A stretch of DNA of 64,000 nucleotides, taken from positions 10,173,419-10,237,418 of the forward strand of contig NZ_CP107880.1 of NCBI RefSeq assembly GCF_036013745.1, written 5' to 3'. The notes beneath the pieces are model-generated. The model ran no database searches, was not told the DNA's origin, and worked only from the letters and a program-made list of their open reading frames with translations. Of this stretch, positions 42,534 through 51,137 are shown piece by piece (position 1 is the stretch's first letter; every line of letters starts with the position of its first letter). The translations under genes and the position numbers were made by a program. Source of the stretch: Streptomyces sp. NBC_00483. GTDB taxonomy: Bacteria; Actinomycetota; Actinomycetes; Streptomycetales; Streptomycetaceae.

Positions 42534-43391
42534 GTGGTTGTCATTGAGCGGGAGCTGACCGAGCCCTGGGAAGGTGTTCTGGTCGCTCCCGCCTGCGGCA
42601 GTGGCATCGGCGTTGTGGTGCTGGCGGGTTCCAGCGGGCGTATCGAACGGGAGAGAGCGCGCATCCTCGCCCAGCAGGGCATGACGGCCTTGTCGATCCG
42701 CTGGTTCGGCGGGCCGGGCCAGGCTCCGGGAATCTGCGAGGTCCCCCTGGAGACCTTCACCGCCGCCGTCGGCTTCCTCCGGGCGAACGGGGCGGAACGC
42801 ATCGGCGTGCTGGGCAGCTCCAAGGGGGCCGAGGCGGCTCTGCTGACGGCGGTGCACGATCCGCGCGTGGACGTGGTGATCGCGCTGTCGCCCACGTCTC
42901 GCGTCTGGTGCAACGTCGGACCGGGGCGCGACGGAGCGCAGCGCCCTTATCGATCGTCCTGGACCTGGCGGGAACAGGCGCTGCCTTTCGTCCCGCTGGA
43001 TGATTCCTGGACTCCCGCCAAGCCGGGCAGCGGGCCGGTCGCCATCCGCGGATGGTACGAACGCAGCGAGCTGACGTTCGCTCACCTGCTTACTCCAGCG
43101 GAGATCGCCGTGGAGCAGGCTCGGGTCGATCTCCTGCTGGTCGCAGGCGGAGACGATGCGATGTGGCCGTCCCTTCCCTTCGCCGAACAACTGGCCGGGC
43201 GCCGACGCTTGGTTGGGGCCCCCGTGCGTCTGATCGTCCGCCATGATGCCGGCCACCGGACGCGGTTTCCTGGTGAGAGTGCCGCGTCGGCATCCCCGCA
43301 ATTCCTGTACGGAGGCACGCCCGAAGCCGACGCGGCCTTGGGGGCGGCTGCCTGGCCCCACATCCTCAACTCGCTCCGCGGCGGGGGCTGA
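42534..43391 (+). CDS. BAAT-type acyl-CoA thioesterase/alpha-beta hydrolase
   Basis: 285 residues. The C-terminal domain of the bile-acid-CoA:amino acid N-acyltransferase/acyl-CoA thioesterase family is shown by VVVLAGSSGRIERERARILA, the nucleophile elbow IGVLGSSKGAEAALL, the acid region VAGGDDAMWPS and the histidine in VRHDAGHRTRF. In this family the nucleophile is usually Cys or Ser; here it is Ser in GSSKG. GTG 42534 is the preferred start (AGGGGGC before it); a longer frame to 42033 runs through a repeat region. Most likely a hydrolase of an acyl thioester or a lipid. No neighbour points to its pathway. Confidence 0.82.
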   Translation: MVVIERELTEPWEGVLVAPACGSGIGVVVLAGSSGRIERERARILAQQGMTALSIRWFGGPGQAPGICEVPLETFTAAVGFLRANGAERIGVLGSSKGAEAALLTAVHDPRVDVVIALSPTSRVWCNVGPGRDGAQRPYRSSWTWREQALPFVPLDDSWTPAKPGSGPVAIRGWYERSELTFAHLLTPAEIAVEQARVDLLLVAGGDDAMWPSLPFAEQLAGRRRLVGAPVRLIVRHDAGHRTRFPGESAASASPQFLYGGTPEADAALGAAAWPHILNSLRGGG

Positions 43392-43435
43392 CCCCGTGTT
43401 GATCGTGTGCGAAGTTGGGGGGACGGTCTCTCACT

Positions 43436-43850
43436 TCATCCCGTTGCGCTTTTCGCTTTGGTGCGGGCCGGGCGGTAGGACTCGGTGCCGGTCTCGATCA
43501 AGGTGGCGTTGAAGGTGAGCCGGTCCACGATCGCTGCGCAGAGCCATGGGTCGGTGAAGATCGTGCTCCCACCGCTGAAGGCCGCGTTCGAGGCGATGGC
43601 GAGGCTGTTCTTCTCCTCGCACTCGGTCAGAACCTGGAAGAGCATCTCGGCGCCGCGGCGGTCGAGTTCGAGATAGCAGAGTTCATCGATTTCGAGCAGG
43701 TCGACGCGTCCGTAGCGGGTGATGGTCTTGCCGAGTGGGTCGTCGGCGGCTTCGACCAGCTCGTTGACCAGGCTGGCGGCCATGGCGGCAGCGGTGCCCA
43801 GCGCGATCAGCAGGTGGGACCTACCGGTGCTGGTAACCCTTGGTGATCCA
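43436..43850 (-). pseudogene. Truncated IstB (IS21-family helper ATPase) fragment
   Basis: The C-terminal half of IstB: TSTGRSHLLIALGTAAAMAA (after a lost Walker A), then SLVNELVEAADD, GRVDLLEIDELCYLELDRRG (Walker B), LFQVLTECEEKNSLAIASNA and IVDRLTFNATLIETGTESY. The N-terminal third, IstA and element ends are missing. Changes such as ELCY for the usual ELGY suggest decay. A start at ATG 43783 would give only 115 residues. Confidence 0.8.
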
Positions 43851-44030
43851 GCCGCCCGACGCCAGACAGACCGAACAGGCTCCGTCCTCTCCGCATGGAA
43901 GACCGCACAACCGAATCACTGTCGACCGGGGATGGCGCCGTCGCGCTCTGCGCCACGGCCGACTCGAGGCCTACCACGAGGCGACCGGCGCGGGCCCCAA
44001 GGATGCCAAGGACGAACTCGCGACCGGTGG
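43851..44030. other. Short region with possible protein remnant
   Basis: 180 bases. The plus frame contains HGRLEAYHEATGAGPKDAKD, which looks protein-like, but there is no start and no family is recognised. Confidence 0.3.
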
Positions 44031-44687
44031 TCAGTGCCGGCGGTTGCGGCGGCGCACGAGCAGCAGTACCGCCGAGCCCGCGGCGATCAGTGCAACGGCC
44101 GTACCTCCCACGGCGGTTCGCATGGTGGACGCCCCGGTCTCCGCCAGGCGCGGGTGACTGCCGGTGCCGCCCTTCGGGGGTGTGGGCAGCGGCGCGGCCG
44201 ACCGGGACGAGGTGCCGGTCGGCCGCGGGGGAAGCGTGGGGGTGTCGGTGGGAGACGCCGCGGGGGACCGCGTGGGAATGGGCTTGACCGTGGGGGGCGG
44301 GGTCGGGGTGGGGGTGGGGGATGCGGTGGCCTCGACGTTCACGGTTACCAGGTTCGCCCTGGTCTCGGCTCCGCTCGGGCTCACGCAGAAGGCGTCGAAG
44401 AGGTGCTCTCCGGGGGGTGTGTCGGCGGGGACCGTGTAGGGGCCGTAGGTGCCCTGCTTCCCGTGGGTGCTGGCGGTCACGCCGATGAGCGGGAAGTCCC
44501 GTTCGATGTCGACCACGTCGTCGGCATGGGGGCATGTGAGGCGCACGGTGTAATGGCCGCCGGCCGCGACCGGGTCCGGGTCGGTGGTCCGGAATACGAG
44601 GTCCTGGGGTGCGGCGACGGCCTGCGTGCCGCCGAGCCCTGCCAGGAGACCGGCGACTGCGGCCGCCGCACACCTTCCGAAGGCCAT
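44031..44687 (-). CDS. LAETG wall-anchored (sortase substrate) surface protein
   Basis: 218 residues. Signal peptide (MAFGRCAAAAVAGLLAGLGG, cleavage near AVAAPQD), a domain of about 100 residues with two Cys (RLTCPHADDVVDIERDFPLI, DAFCVSPSGAETRANLVTV), a Thr/Pro spacer, then the sorting signal: LAETG, a hydrophobic helix (GGTAVALIAAGSAVLLLV) and the RRRNRRH tail. LAxTG is the motif of Streptomyces class E sortases, which link such proteins to peptidoglycan. ATG 44687 is preceded by AGGGAG at nine bases. No sortase gene is nearby. Role on the cell surface unknown. Confidence 0.88.
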   Translation of the reverse strand: MAFGRCAAAAVAGLLAGLGGTQAVAAPQDLVFRTTDPDPVAAGGHYTVRLTCPHADDVVDIERDFPLIGVTASTHGKQGTYGPYTVPADTPPGEHLFDAFCVSPSGAETRANLVTVNVEATASPTPTPTPPPTVKPIPTRSPAASPTDTPTLPPRPTGTSSRSAAPLPTPPKGGTGSHPRLAETGASTMRTAVGGTAVALIAAGSAVLLLVRRRNRRH

Positions 44688-45101
44688 GAGGAAGCTCCCT
44701 GATCGACGGCGCTGCACCCCGACAGCGTGAGGCCGGCTCGTCGGACCACTGGACCAACGCGCCGCACAGGCAAAGGGAGAACCCGCACGGCGTAGGCGCG
44801 CATTGCGGCCGCGGGAGCGGGGGCGCCCGGGAACCCGCTCGTGCAGCCTGCACGCCAAGCGATCCGTTGCGGTGGCGGCAGCCGGCACGGCACGGCACGG
44901 GGCCGGGCGTGTCGACGGCCGGCCCCCTTGTGAGGACGGCGTCACGTCCCTCTCGCTCCGCGCGCCCTGTGCCGTCGCGGCCTTCCCTTGCGGACGGAGC
45001 AACGGCGGTGATGGCCGGGCTCACGCCCCGTCCGTCCTGCGCGGGCCCGCTGCTCCGGCAGCACTTAGTGCGCGCACGACAGCTGCTGGAGCGCCCACAA
45101 A
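44688..45101. other. Intergenic region without recognised gene
   Basis: About 410 bases upstream of the LAETG gene. It contains a short CACGG run (44885-44900). No gene or terminator is apparent. Confidence 0.35.
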
Positions 45102-45180
45102 GACAGAAAAGACAGAAAAGACAGAAAAGACAGAAAGGGCAGAAAGGGCAGAAAGGGCAGAAAAGGCAGAAAAGGCAGGA
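45102..45180. repeat. 9-bp tandem repeat array (GACAGAAAA/GGCAGAAAG)
   Basis: Eight full units and a partial one, drifting from GACAGAAAA through GGCAGAAAG to GGCAGAAAA. The plus strand is purine-only apart from one C per unit. It ends exactly where the csp terminator stem begins. Confidence 0.85.
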
Positions 45181-45212
45181 CGGGGCGCCCACCGTTTTGG
45201 TGGGCGCCCCGT
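45180..45212 (-). terminator. Terminator of the cold-shock gene
   Basis: Perfect 14-bp arms ACGGGGCGCCCACC / GGTGGGCGCCCCGT with a GTTTT loop, 18 bases beyond the csp stop. Confidence 0.88.
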
Positions 45213-45229
45213 GCTGGTGCGGGCGAGGG

Positions 45230-45433
45230 TTAGCCGCGCACGATGTTCTCGGCCTGCGGGCCCTTCTGGCCCTGGGTGACGTCGAAGCTGACCTTTTCGC
45301 CCTCGGTGAGCTCGCGGTAGCCGTTGCCGGAGATGTTGGAGTAGTGGGCAAACACGTCGGGGCCCCCGCCGTCCTGCTCGATGAAGCCGAAGCCCTTCTC
45401 GCTGTTGAACCACTTCACGGTGCCGCTGGCCAT
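45230..45433 (-). CDS. Cold-shock protein (CspA family)
   Basis: 67 residues, full-length single cold-shock domain. Both RNA-binding motifs are present: RNP1 KGFGFIEQ and RNP2 DVFAHYS, after [11 protein letters not shown]. These proteins bind single-stranded RNA and DNA and act as RNA chaperones. A ribosome site (AAGGAC) lies before the ATG. The leader upstream is long and may contain regulatory structure, as in other csp genes. Monocistronic, with a strong terminator. Confidence 0.96.
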   Translation of the reverse strand: MASGTVKWFNSEKGFGFIEQDGGGPDVFAHYSNISGNGYRELTEGEKVSFDVTQGQKGPQAENIVRG

Positions 45434-46004
45434 ACGTCAGTCCTTCACATCACTCGAGCCGTTCCGTGGCGGATCGGCTCGGTTTCCACGAGCGTTCCCG
45501 GGTGGGACGCTCGGACGTCATCCTGCCCCAAACACGTCGGTGCTGGCCAGGACTTCGAGCGTCGACAGGATGCACGAACACACCGCAACATCCTTGAAGG
45601 GCCCCGCGCACCGCTTCGCACGCCGCGCGGGGCCCCGCCTTTCGGCGTCGCGCCGGCGGAGCAGACCACGACGCCGCCTGCCGGGCCAGGCCGGTGGCAC
45701 GGACCCACAACCCGCATCCGGCAGTCCTCCGGAGGCTCTCTGGTGCCGCACACCCGCGGCCCGCACACCGCGGCCCGCGGCCCGCGGATCTGGAGTCTCG
45801 CTCTCCGTGCCGCCCGCCGCAAGCCCGGCCACCAGCGGCCCCTCCACCAGCGGGCCCCCTTTACCGCGAACCGACCGCGAACCGACCGCGAACCGACCGC
45901 GAGTACCGGTCAGGAGGCCGGCGCGCCGGAGGTGGCGCGTTCGGTCCGCGTCGTGGCGCCTTCGGCCCTCCTTGCCGCGCCCTTCCCTTTCATAGCGTCG
46001 TGGC
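45434..46004. other. Region with hairpin (45599-45635) and 11-bp repeats (45867-45899), no clear gene
   Basis: GGGCCCCGCGC-15-GCGCGGGGCCC at 45599-45635 is a stable hairpin followed by CGCCTTT, so it could terminate plus-strand transcription. At 45867-45899 CGAACCGACCG is repeated three times without change. Open frames here are Arg/Pro-rich shadows. The csp promoter should lie in the first 100 bases. Confidence 0.5.
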
Positions 46005-46130
46005 ATGGACGAACACGTTGCCCGGAACGGGGCTTCAAGGGCGGGCCTGCGGCAGTGGGTGGGACTGAGTGTTCTGCTGCTGCCCACCGTGCTGCTCACC
46101 GCCGATCTCGGCGTGTTGTGGCTGGCCACT
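46005..46130 (+). pseudogene. 5' fragment of an MFS transporter gene
   Basis: MDEHVARNGASRAGLRQWVG followed by LSVLLLPTVLLTADLGVLWLA matches the start and first helix of DHA2-type multidrug transporters. After about 42 residues the frame runs into the deacetylase fragment and ends at a stop near 46217. The start context is normal, so a short hydrophobic peptide could be made. Confidence 0.65.
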
Positions 46131-46710
46131 ACCCGCAGATCATCGAAGCCGGCCGGGCCCGCGGCTGGGCCTGGCTCGCGCACGGCCGCACCAACTCCGT
46201 CCTGCAGGCCGGCATGACGCCGCAGGAGGAGCGGGAGTACCTCACCGACGTCGTCGCCACGATCGAGAAGGCCACCGGGCGCCGCCCGCGCGGCTGGATG
46301 GGCCCGGCGCTGACCGAGACCTTCCACACCCCGCGGCTGCTCGCCGAACTCGGCCTGGACTATGTGCTCGACTGGACCGCCGACGACCAGCCGTTCCTGC
46401 TGAACGAGCCCGGCATGCTGAGCGTGCCGTACTCCGTCGAACTGAACGACCTGGCACTGTTCACCCTGCACGGCATGACGGGTCCGGACTTCCTGCAGCT
46501 GGTCAAGGACCAGTTCGACCAGCTCTACGCCGATGCGGCGGACAGCGGCCGGGTGATGGCGCTGGCCCTGCACCCGTTCGTCATCGGCCAGGCGTTCAGG
46601 ACCAGATACCTCGCGCAGGCGCTGGCGTACATCTGCGGGCACCGAGGCGTGTGGCTGACAGCGACGAGATCGCCGAGCACTACCGCCGTACCGTGCAGAC
46701 AAGAACGTAG
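46129..46710 (+). pseudogene. Polysaccharide deacetylase family gene lacking its 5' end
   Basis: From HYPQIIEAGRARGWAWLAHG the sequence matches the C-terminal two thirds of allantoinase-like polysaccharide deacetylases: RRPRGWMGPALTETFHTPRL, LGLDYVLDWTADDQPFLLN and RVMALALHPFVIGQAFRTRY. It has no start of its own; it is joined directly to an MFS fragment. Near 46650 the frame shifts: GVWLTA is followed in the next frame by DSDEIAEHYRRTVQ and the stop at 46710. The open frame of 670 codons that covers it is an accident of composition. Confidence 0.8.
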
Positions 46711-46888
46711 AGGCGACCGCCGCCACGGCACGCAGGCGCCGAAGCCGACGACGGCACCCCTATCACCCATGACCGCGGGCCGAGTTGGACCGCACGCACC
46801 GCACCGCACCGCACCGCATCCACCCGGCCGGGGCCTCCCGGCGCAATACAGCGTTGTCCCCGGCCAGGGCCTGGAATAGAGTCCGGGC

Positions 46889-47917
46889 GTGTCCGCATCC
46901 GGTCGGGTTCCGGCCGGAACCGTTCCCCCGCACGTGACGCGGCTGCTGCTGCGCGCGGGACAGGCGGCGGGACTGGACCGAAGCCGGCTGGCGAAGGTGG
47001 CCGGGCTGGCAAGCCTGGACGACGAGGCCGTGCGGCTGCCCTCGGCCTCGCTCGTACGGATATGGGAGGAGTGGGCGGCTCGGCTGCGCGACCTCGGCGG
47101 CGGCTCGCTGCCCTGGCGGCTGTGGCGCCCCGGCTCGCTCGGCGTGTGGGACTACCTGTTCACCAGCGCCGATACGCTCACGGAAGCATTCGAGCACGCC
47201 GACCGCCACGCGGCAGTCGTCACCGATCCGTCGGAGTCGTTCACACCGGTGCACGATGCCGCCGGACTCACCGTCACCTTCCACGGCCGGTTCGCCAGCC
47301 ACCCGATCTTCCCGATCATCGCCGAGTTCGCCGTGTCGATGATCCTCACCGCGGCCGCCTCGGGCGCCGGCCGCCCGCTGACCCCGCTCCGGGTGACCCT
47401 CACCGGCCCTGCGCCGCGCCGGCACGGGCACCTGGCCGAGACGTACGGCACCCGCAACATCGCGTTCGGCGCGGAGACGCCCTCCGTCACCTTCTCGGCC
47501 GCCGACACGAACCGGCCCCTGCCGCGGGCGGATCCGGTACTGGCAGCCATCCTGCGCGACCACGCGCGCACCAGGGTGGCCACCTCCCGCGCCGTGCTGT
47601 CGTGGCTCGACCGCTTCCGCGGCGAGGTCGAACTGAGCCTCACCCACGGCGCACCCGACCTCACCCACATCGCCCACAGACTGGGGATGTCACCCCGCAC
47701 GGTGCAGCGCCGCCTCCACGAAGAGGACACCACCTGGCGCACGGAGCTGGAATGCGCCCGCCGGCGGCGCGTGGAGCAGCTGCTCGCGACCTCACTGACC
47801 GTGGAGTCGATCGCGACCCGCACCGGCTACACCGACCCGCGCTCCCTGCGCCGCGCCCTCCACCGCTGGTACGGCCAGGGCCCCGCCGAACTGCGCCGCC
47901 CCCGCACCTCGCCGTAA
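46889..47917 (+). CDS. AraC-family transcriptional regulator
   Basis: 342 residues with an N-terminal Arabinose_bd-type domain (LLRAGQAAGLDRSRLAKVAG at the start, RLWRPGSLGVWDYLFTSAD) and a C-terminal double HTH: DLTHIAHRLGMSPRTVQRRL and VESIATRTGYTDPRSLRRAL, then WYGQGPAELRR. GTG 46889 precedes the domain by about 15 residues. This subgroup (OruR/GadX-like) activates catabolic or stress genes. It is not adjacent to an obvious target; the conservon begins about 800 bases downstream and may be independent. Confidence 0.9.
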   Translation: MSASGRVPAGTVPPHVTRLLLRAGQAAGLDRSRLAKVAGLASLDDEAVRLPSASLVRIWEEWAARLRDLGGGSLPWRLWRPGSLGVWDYLFTSADTLTEAFEHADRHAAVVTDPSESFTPVHDAAGLTVTFHGRFASHPIFPIIAEFAVSMILTAAASGAGRPLTPLRVTLTGPAPRRHGHLAETYGTRNIAFGAETPSVTFSAADTNRPLPRADPVLAAILRDHARTRVATSRAVLSWLDRFRGEVELSLTHGAPDLTHIAHRLGMSPRTVQRRLHEEDTTWRTELECARRRRVEQLLATSLTVESIATRTGYTDPRSLRRALHRWYGQGPAELRRPRTSP

Positions 47918-48076
47918 CCCCCCAGGAACCCAGCCCCCCGGGGAGCCGGCACACACTCCGACGCACCCCATGAAACACAGCGAATCGGGGAGAGCAACGG
48001 CCAACACAGGGCGCGGTGGCGCGACGAGGACGACACGGCACACCGCCGGGCCCGCTCCGGGCGCCGTGAGCGCCGC

Positions 48077-48487
48077 GTGGATGCGGCCATGAACACCTTC
48101 ATGCCGCTGCGCCGCGGGAGCGCCGATGACGCCCGCCGGAGCGTGCCGCTCACCGGCGGCGGCACCGTACGCCTCCAGACCTCGGCCGCCCTGCGGCTGG
48201 ACGAGAACGCGTTCGCCGACGTACTGACGCAGCCACGCATCGAGGAGCGGACCGGCATGACGGTCCACGCCATGGGGTCCCCGGAGCGGATGGAGCTCTT
48301 CCCGACCTGCCCTCTGCCGTCGGGACCGATCCGAATGCTGTTGCCGAAAACCGCCAGGGGCACGCTGCTCACCGAGGCCCCTGCCCTCGTCCACGGCGGC
48401 CGTGAAAGGTGCCGATCGGTCGTCTCGCCGCTTGCCGCGAGCGCCGAGGCAGGAGCCCTCCCGGGCCGCGCGGGCACACCTGGCTGA
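48077..48487 (+). CDS. Hypothetical protein, doubtful
   Basis: 136 residues, from GTG 48077 or ATG 48089. The middle (TGGGTVRLQTSAALRLDENA, PRIEERTGMTVHAMGSPERM) reads like a real protein with balanced composition, but the last 45 residues look like noise. No ribosome site is visible and no family recognised. It may be the remnant of a longer gene. The strand opposite gives only Arg/Gly-rich frames. Confidence 0.3.
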   Translation: MDAAMNTFMPLRRGSADDARRSVPLTGGGTVRLQTSAALRLDENAFADVLTQPRIEERTGMTVHAMGSPERMELFPTCPLPSGPIRMLLPKTARGTLLTEAPALVHGGRERCRSVVSPLAASAEAGALPGRAGTPG

Positions 48488-48709
48488 AATCTGGTGGGTG
48501 TGTGGCTGGGATCATTCGGGTGCCGGGCGGGCCAAACGGAATCTTCCAACAGGGGTGCTGGGCAGGCAGGTTGAGGCGAAACGGTCCTGATAGCATCCCG
48601 GCGGCGATCTTGATCAACTCATCCAGCGTGCCGACTTGACACGTGCCTGCGGGGTGAGAGCGGGGGTACGGGTCGCCAGTTCCTCCTACCCGTGCCACGA
48701 GAGGTGTCC

Positions 48710-49924
48710 ATGACCCACGCACTTGTGTGGACCCTGGGTGCGATTGCGCTGATATCCGTCGCCGCGAATGTCGCACTCATTACCCGCAACCGAGCGGTGA
48801 CCGCGAAGAGACGCCAGGCCGAGGCCGCGCAGAAACAGGAGCTGAGCCGCGCCACCGCGCAACTCGCGGCCCAACAGGGCGAGTTGGCTGCGGCCCGCTC
48901 CGAGCGGGAGAGCGTCATCGCCGGGGCGCGCGAGGCCGCGGAGGACAGCACGAAGAGCGTCCTCAAGGGCGCGGCGAGCTTCCTGCAGAGCCTTGCGGCC
49001 GAACAGACCGCCCTGCTGGACACCGTGCAGCGCAAGCACGGCGGCCACGAGGTGCTCAGCGACCTCCTCGACGTGGCGCACGCGAACGCCCAGATGGCAC
49101 GCAAGGCACAGGGCATCGCGGTGATGTGCGGTGCGCCGCTGGGCCGCCGCAACCGGCCGGCCAGCGTGTACGACGTCGTGCAGAACGCGAAGGGCCAGAT
49201 CCGCAACTTCCAGCGCGTGTCGATCATGCAGCAGAGTGGTCTCGCCCTCAAGGCGTCCGCGGTCACGCCGGTGGCGCTGGCGGTCGCCGAGCTGCTGGAC
49301 AACGCGGCGAGCTTCTCGCAGCACGACGCTCCGATCGAGGTCACGTTCCAGCGTGTCCAGGGCAACCTCTGCATCGTCATCGACGACGCCGGCGTCAGCA
49401 TGAACGACGAGGACCGGCAGCGGGCGACCGCCCTGCTCTCCGGCGACGAGGCGCCGCGGCTGCAGCAGCTGGGCACGCAGCCCAAGTTCGGTTTCCCCGT
49501 GATCGGCCTGATCGCCCGTCAGCACGGCTTCCGGGTGGACGTCACCGGGGTCTCCCGCTACGGCGGAGTGCGGGCCGTCGTCCGACTGCCCGAGGAGTTG
49601 TGGACCATGGAAGAGGCGACCCCCAAGGCCGCGGCGCCGGCTCCCGCTCCCGCCCCGGCCCCCCACCCTGCGACCGCCCCCGTGCGGCAGGGCCCGGGCC
49701 CGTCCGGGGTCGCTCCCCAGCGCACCGCGCACGGACTGCCCAAGCGTGCTGCCCGGCAGACGCCGACGGCCTCCCCGGCCGCGGGCCGTGCGCCCCGTCC
49801 GGTGGACGAGGCCACGCAGACCGGGCCGCGGGCATCCAGCCGGGGCCTGGGTGCGTTCCAGCGCGGCACCCTTGAAGCCCGCGCCGATGAGTCCCCCCTG
49901 GGCGAAGGGTCTGATGAGCGGTGA
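48710..49924 (+). CDS. cvnA: Conservon CvnA: membrane-bound ATP-binding sensor protein
   Basis: 404 residues, first gene of a conservon. One N-terminal membrane helix (LVWTLGAIALISVAANVALI) is followed by a long Ala/Glu coiled coil (about 30-85) and a histidine-kinase-type ATPase domain: VALAVAELLDNAASFSQHDA (N box), IVIDDAGVSMND (G1) and YGGVRAVVRLPEELW. The phospho-accepting His region is not canonical, as in other CvnA proteins. The C-terminal 110 residues are Pro/Ala-rich and disordered. ATG 48710 follows GAGAGGTG. In known conservons CvnA-D assemble at the membrane in a G-protein-like complex controlling development or antibiotic production. Confidence 0.93.
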   Translation: MTHALVWTLGAIALISVAANVALITRNRAVTAKRRQAEAAQKQELSRATAQLAAQQGELAAARSERESVIAGAREAAEDSTKSVLKGAASFLQSLAAEQTALLDTVQRKHGGHEVLSDLLDVAHANAQMARKAQGIAVMCGAPLGRRNRPASVYDVVQNAKGQIRNFQRVSIMQQSGLALKASAVTPVALAVAELLDNAASFSQHDAPIEVTFQRVQGNLCIVIDDAGVSMNDEDRQRATALLSGDEAPRLQQLGTQPKFGFPVIGLIARQHGFRVDVTGVSRYGGVRAVVRLPEELWTMEEATPKAAAPAPAPAPAPHPATAPVRQGPGPSGVAPQRTAHGLPKRAARQTPTASPAAGRAPRPVDEATQTGPRASSRGLGAFQRGTLEARADESPLGEGSDER

Positions 49925-50760
49925 GCACCTCCGACCTGTCATGGATGCTCGATGACATCGTTAACAACGTGCCCGGCGCGCGCCATGCGGTCCTGCTGTC
50001 CGCCGACGGCCTGCCCCGTGCATCCACCGAGGGCCTCGGCGAGCGGGACCTGGTGACCATCTCCACGGCCATGTCCGGTATCCAGGCCCTGAGCCGGGCC
50101 ACGGCGCCCTTCGTCGGAACCGCGCCGGCCGCGTCCTGGACGCAGACCATCATCGAGTTCCAGCACGGCTGGATCTTCCTGATCGGTGCCGGTCAGGGCG
50201 CCTATCTGGCGGCGGCCGCGGAACCCCATGTGGACATGCAGCAGATCAGTTACCGCATGCACCGTCTGGTGGCCCGGCTGGGACACAACATGACGTCCGC
50301 ACCTCGCGTGGACGGTCCGCAGGCAGGCCGGCGCGGCAGCCCCGAGCCGGCGCCCGGTGAGGAGACGGCCGATGTGCTCAAGGAGCTCGATGTGGCGCTC
50401 GCCGACGTGCCCGGCGCCCGCCACGCGGTGCTGCTGGGCGGCGACGGCCTGCCGCGCGGCGGCACCTCGGGCCTGCCGCGCGATCTCGCCGACCGGATCT
50501 CGGCGGCCATGACCGGCATCCACGCCAACAGCCGGGCGGCCGCGCAGTTCGCGGGCGCGACCGCGGACGTGGCGTGGCAGCAGACGGCCATCGAGTTCCA
50601 GCACGGGTGGATCTTCCTCATCGCCGCCGGCGACGGGGCGCTCCTGGCGGCCTCCGCCGACCACGACTGCAACATCGAGCACCTGACGTCCCAGCTGCAT
50701 GCGGCAGAGCTCAGGATCGCGGCCTCTGCCGGGGCCGGCAGGGTGCCCGGCAATGTCTGA
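49921..50760 (+). CDS. cvnB: Conservon CvnB with two roadblock/LC7 domains
   Basis: 279 residues; ordinary CvnB proteins have about 140 and a single roadblock domain. Here residues 1-125 and about 148-270 are two copies: VPGARHAVLLSADGLPRAS / VPGARHAVLLGGDGLPRGG and IEFQHGWIFLIGAGQGAYL / IEFQHGWIFLIAAGDGALL. Roadblock proteins act as GTPase-activating partners of the CvnD GTPase, normally as dimers, so this may be a built-in dimer. Its GTG overlaps the cvnA stop (GTGA). It overlaps cvnC by eight bases. Confidence 0.93.
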   Translation: MSTSDLSWMLDDIVNNVPGARHAVLLSADGLPRASTEGLGERDLVTISTAMSGIQALSRATAPFVGTAPAASWTQTIIEFQHGWIFLIGAGQGAYLAAAAEPHVDMQQISYRMHRLVARLGHNMTSAPRVDGPQAGRRGSPEPAPGEETADVLKELDVALADVPGARHAVLLGGDGLPRGGTSGLPRDLADRISAAMTGIHANSRAAAQFAGATADVAWQQTAIEFQHGWIFLIAAGDGALLAASADHDCNIEHLTSQLHAAELRIAASAGAGRVPGNV

Positions 50761-51136
50761 GCCCAGCGGTCCGGACCTCGAGCTGACGTCCGACCTCGTC
50801 CCGCTCTTCGTGATCACGAACGGGCGGTCCCTGCCCCCCGAGCACGAATTCGAGCACACCGCGATGGTGACCTCTGCCGACGGGTCCGAGGCCGCCCTGC
50901 GCGCCCTGACACCCGAGGCCCGCAGGGTCATGGAAGTGGTCACCGGCGGAGTCCTGTCCGTCGCCGAGGTCGCCGGCCACACCCGGTTCCCGATCGGCGT
51001 CGTGCGCATCCTGCTGGCCCAACTCGCGGAGGCCGGCCTGCTCGACGTCCGCCAGCCGGTCCCGGCCGCCGAACTGGTGGACATCGACCTCGTCCGTGCT
51101 GTGCGCACCGGCCTGCAGAAGAAATTCGGAGTGTGA
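50753..51136 (+). CDS. cvnC: Conservon CvnC (DUF742)
   Basis: 127 residues of the DUF742 family. LVPLFVITNGRSLPPEHEFE at the start, then a winged-helix-like LTPEARRVMEVVTGGVLSVA and FPIGVVRILLAQLAEAGLLD. ATG 50753 overlaps the cvnB end by eight bases; the longer frame upstream is a shadow of cvnB. It is thought to be part of the membrane complex with CvnA, B and D; the biochemical role is unknown. Confidence 0.93.
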   Translation: MSEPSGPDLELTSDLVPLFVITNGRSLPPEHEFEHTAMVTSADGSEAALRALTPEARRVMEVVTGGVLSVAEVAGHTRFPIGVVRILLAQLAEAGLLDVRQPVPAAELVDIDLVRAVRTGLQKKFGV

Positions 51137-51137
51137 C

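Noticed and set aside
43392..44030. Functional IS21-type element
   Set aside because: Only the C-terminal part of IstB is present; no IstA, no complete Walker A and no terminal repeats.
44867..46879. 670-codon open frame on the plus strand
   Set aside because: It runs over the nonamer array, the csp gene in the opposite direction, and the deacetylase remnant. Only its last third has homology, and that part lacks its own start. It is open because of composition.
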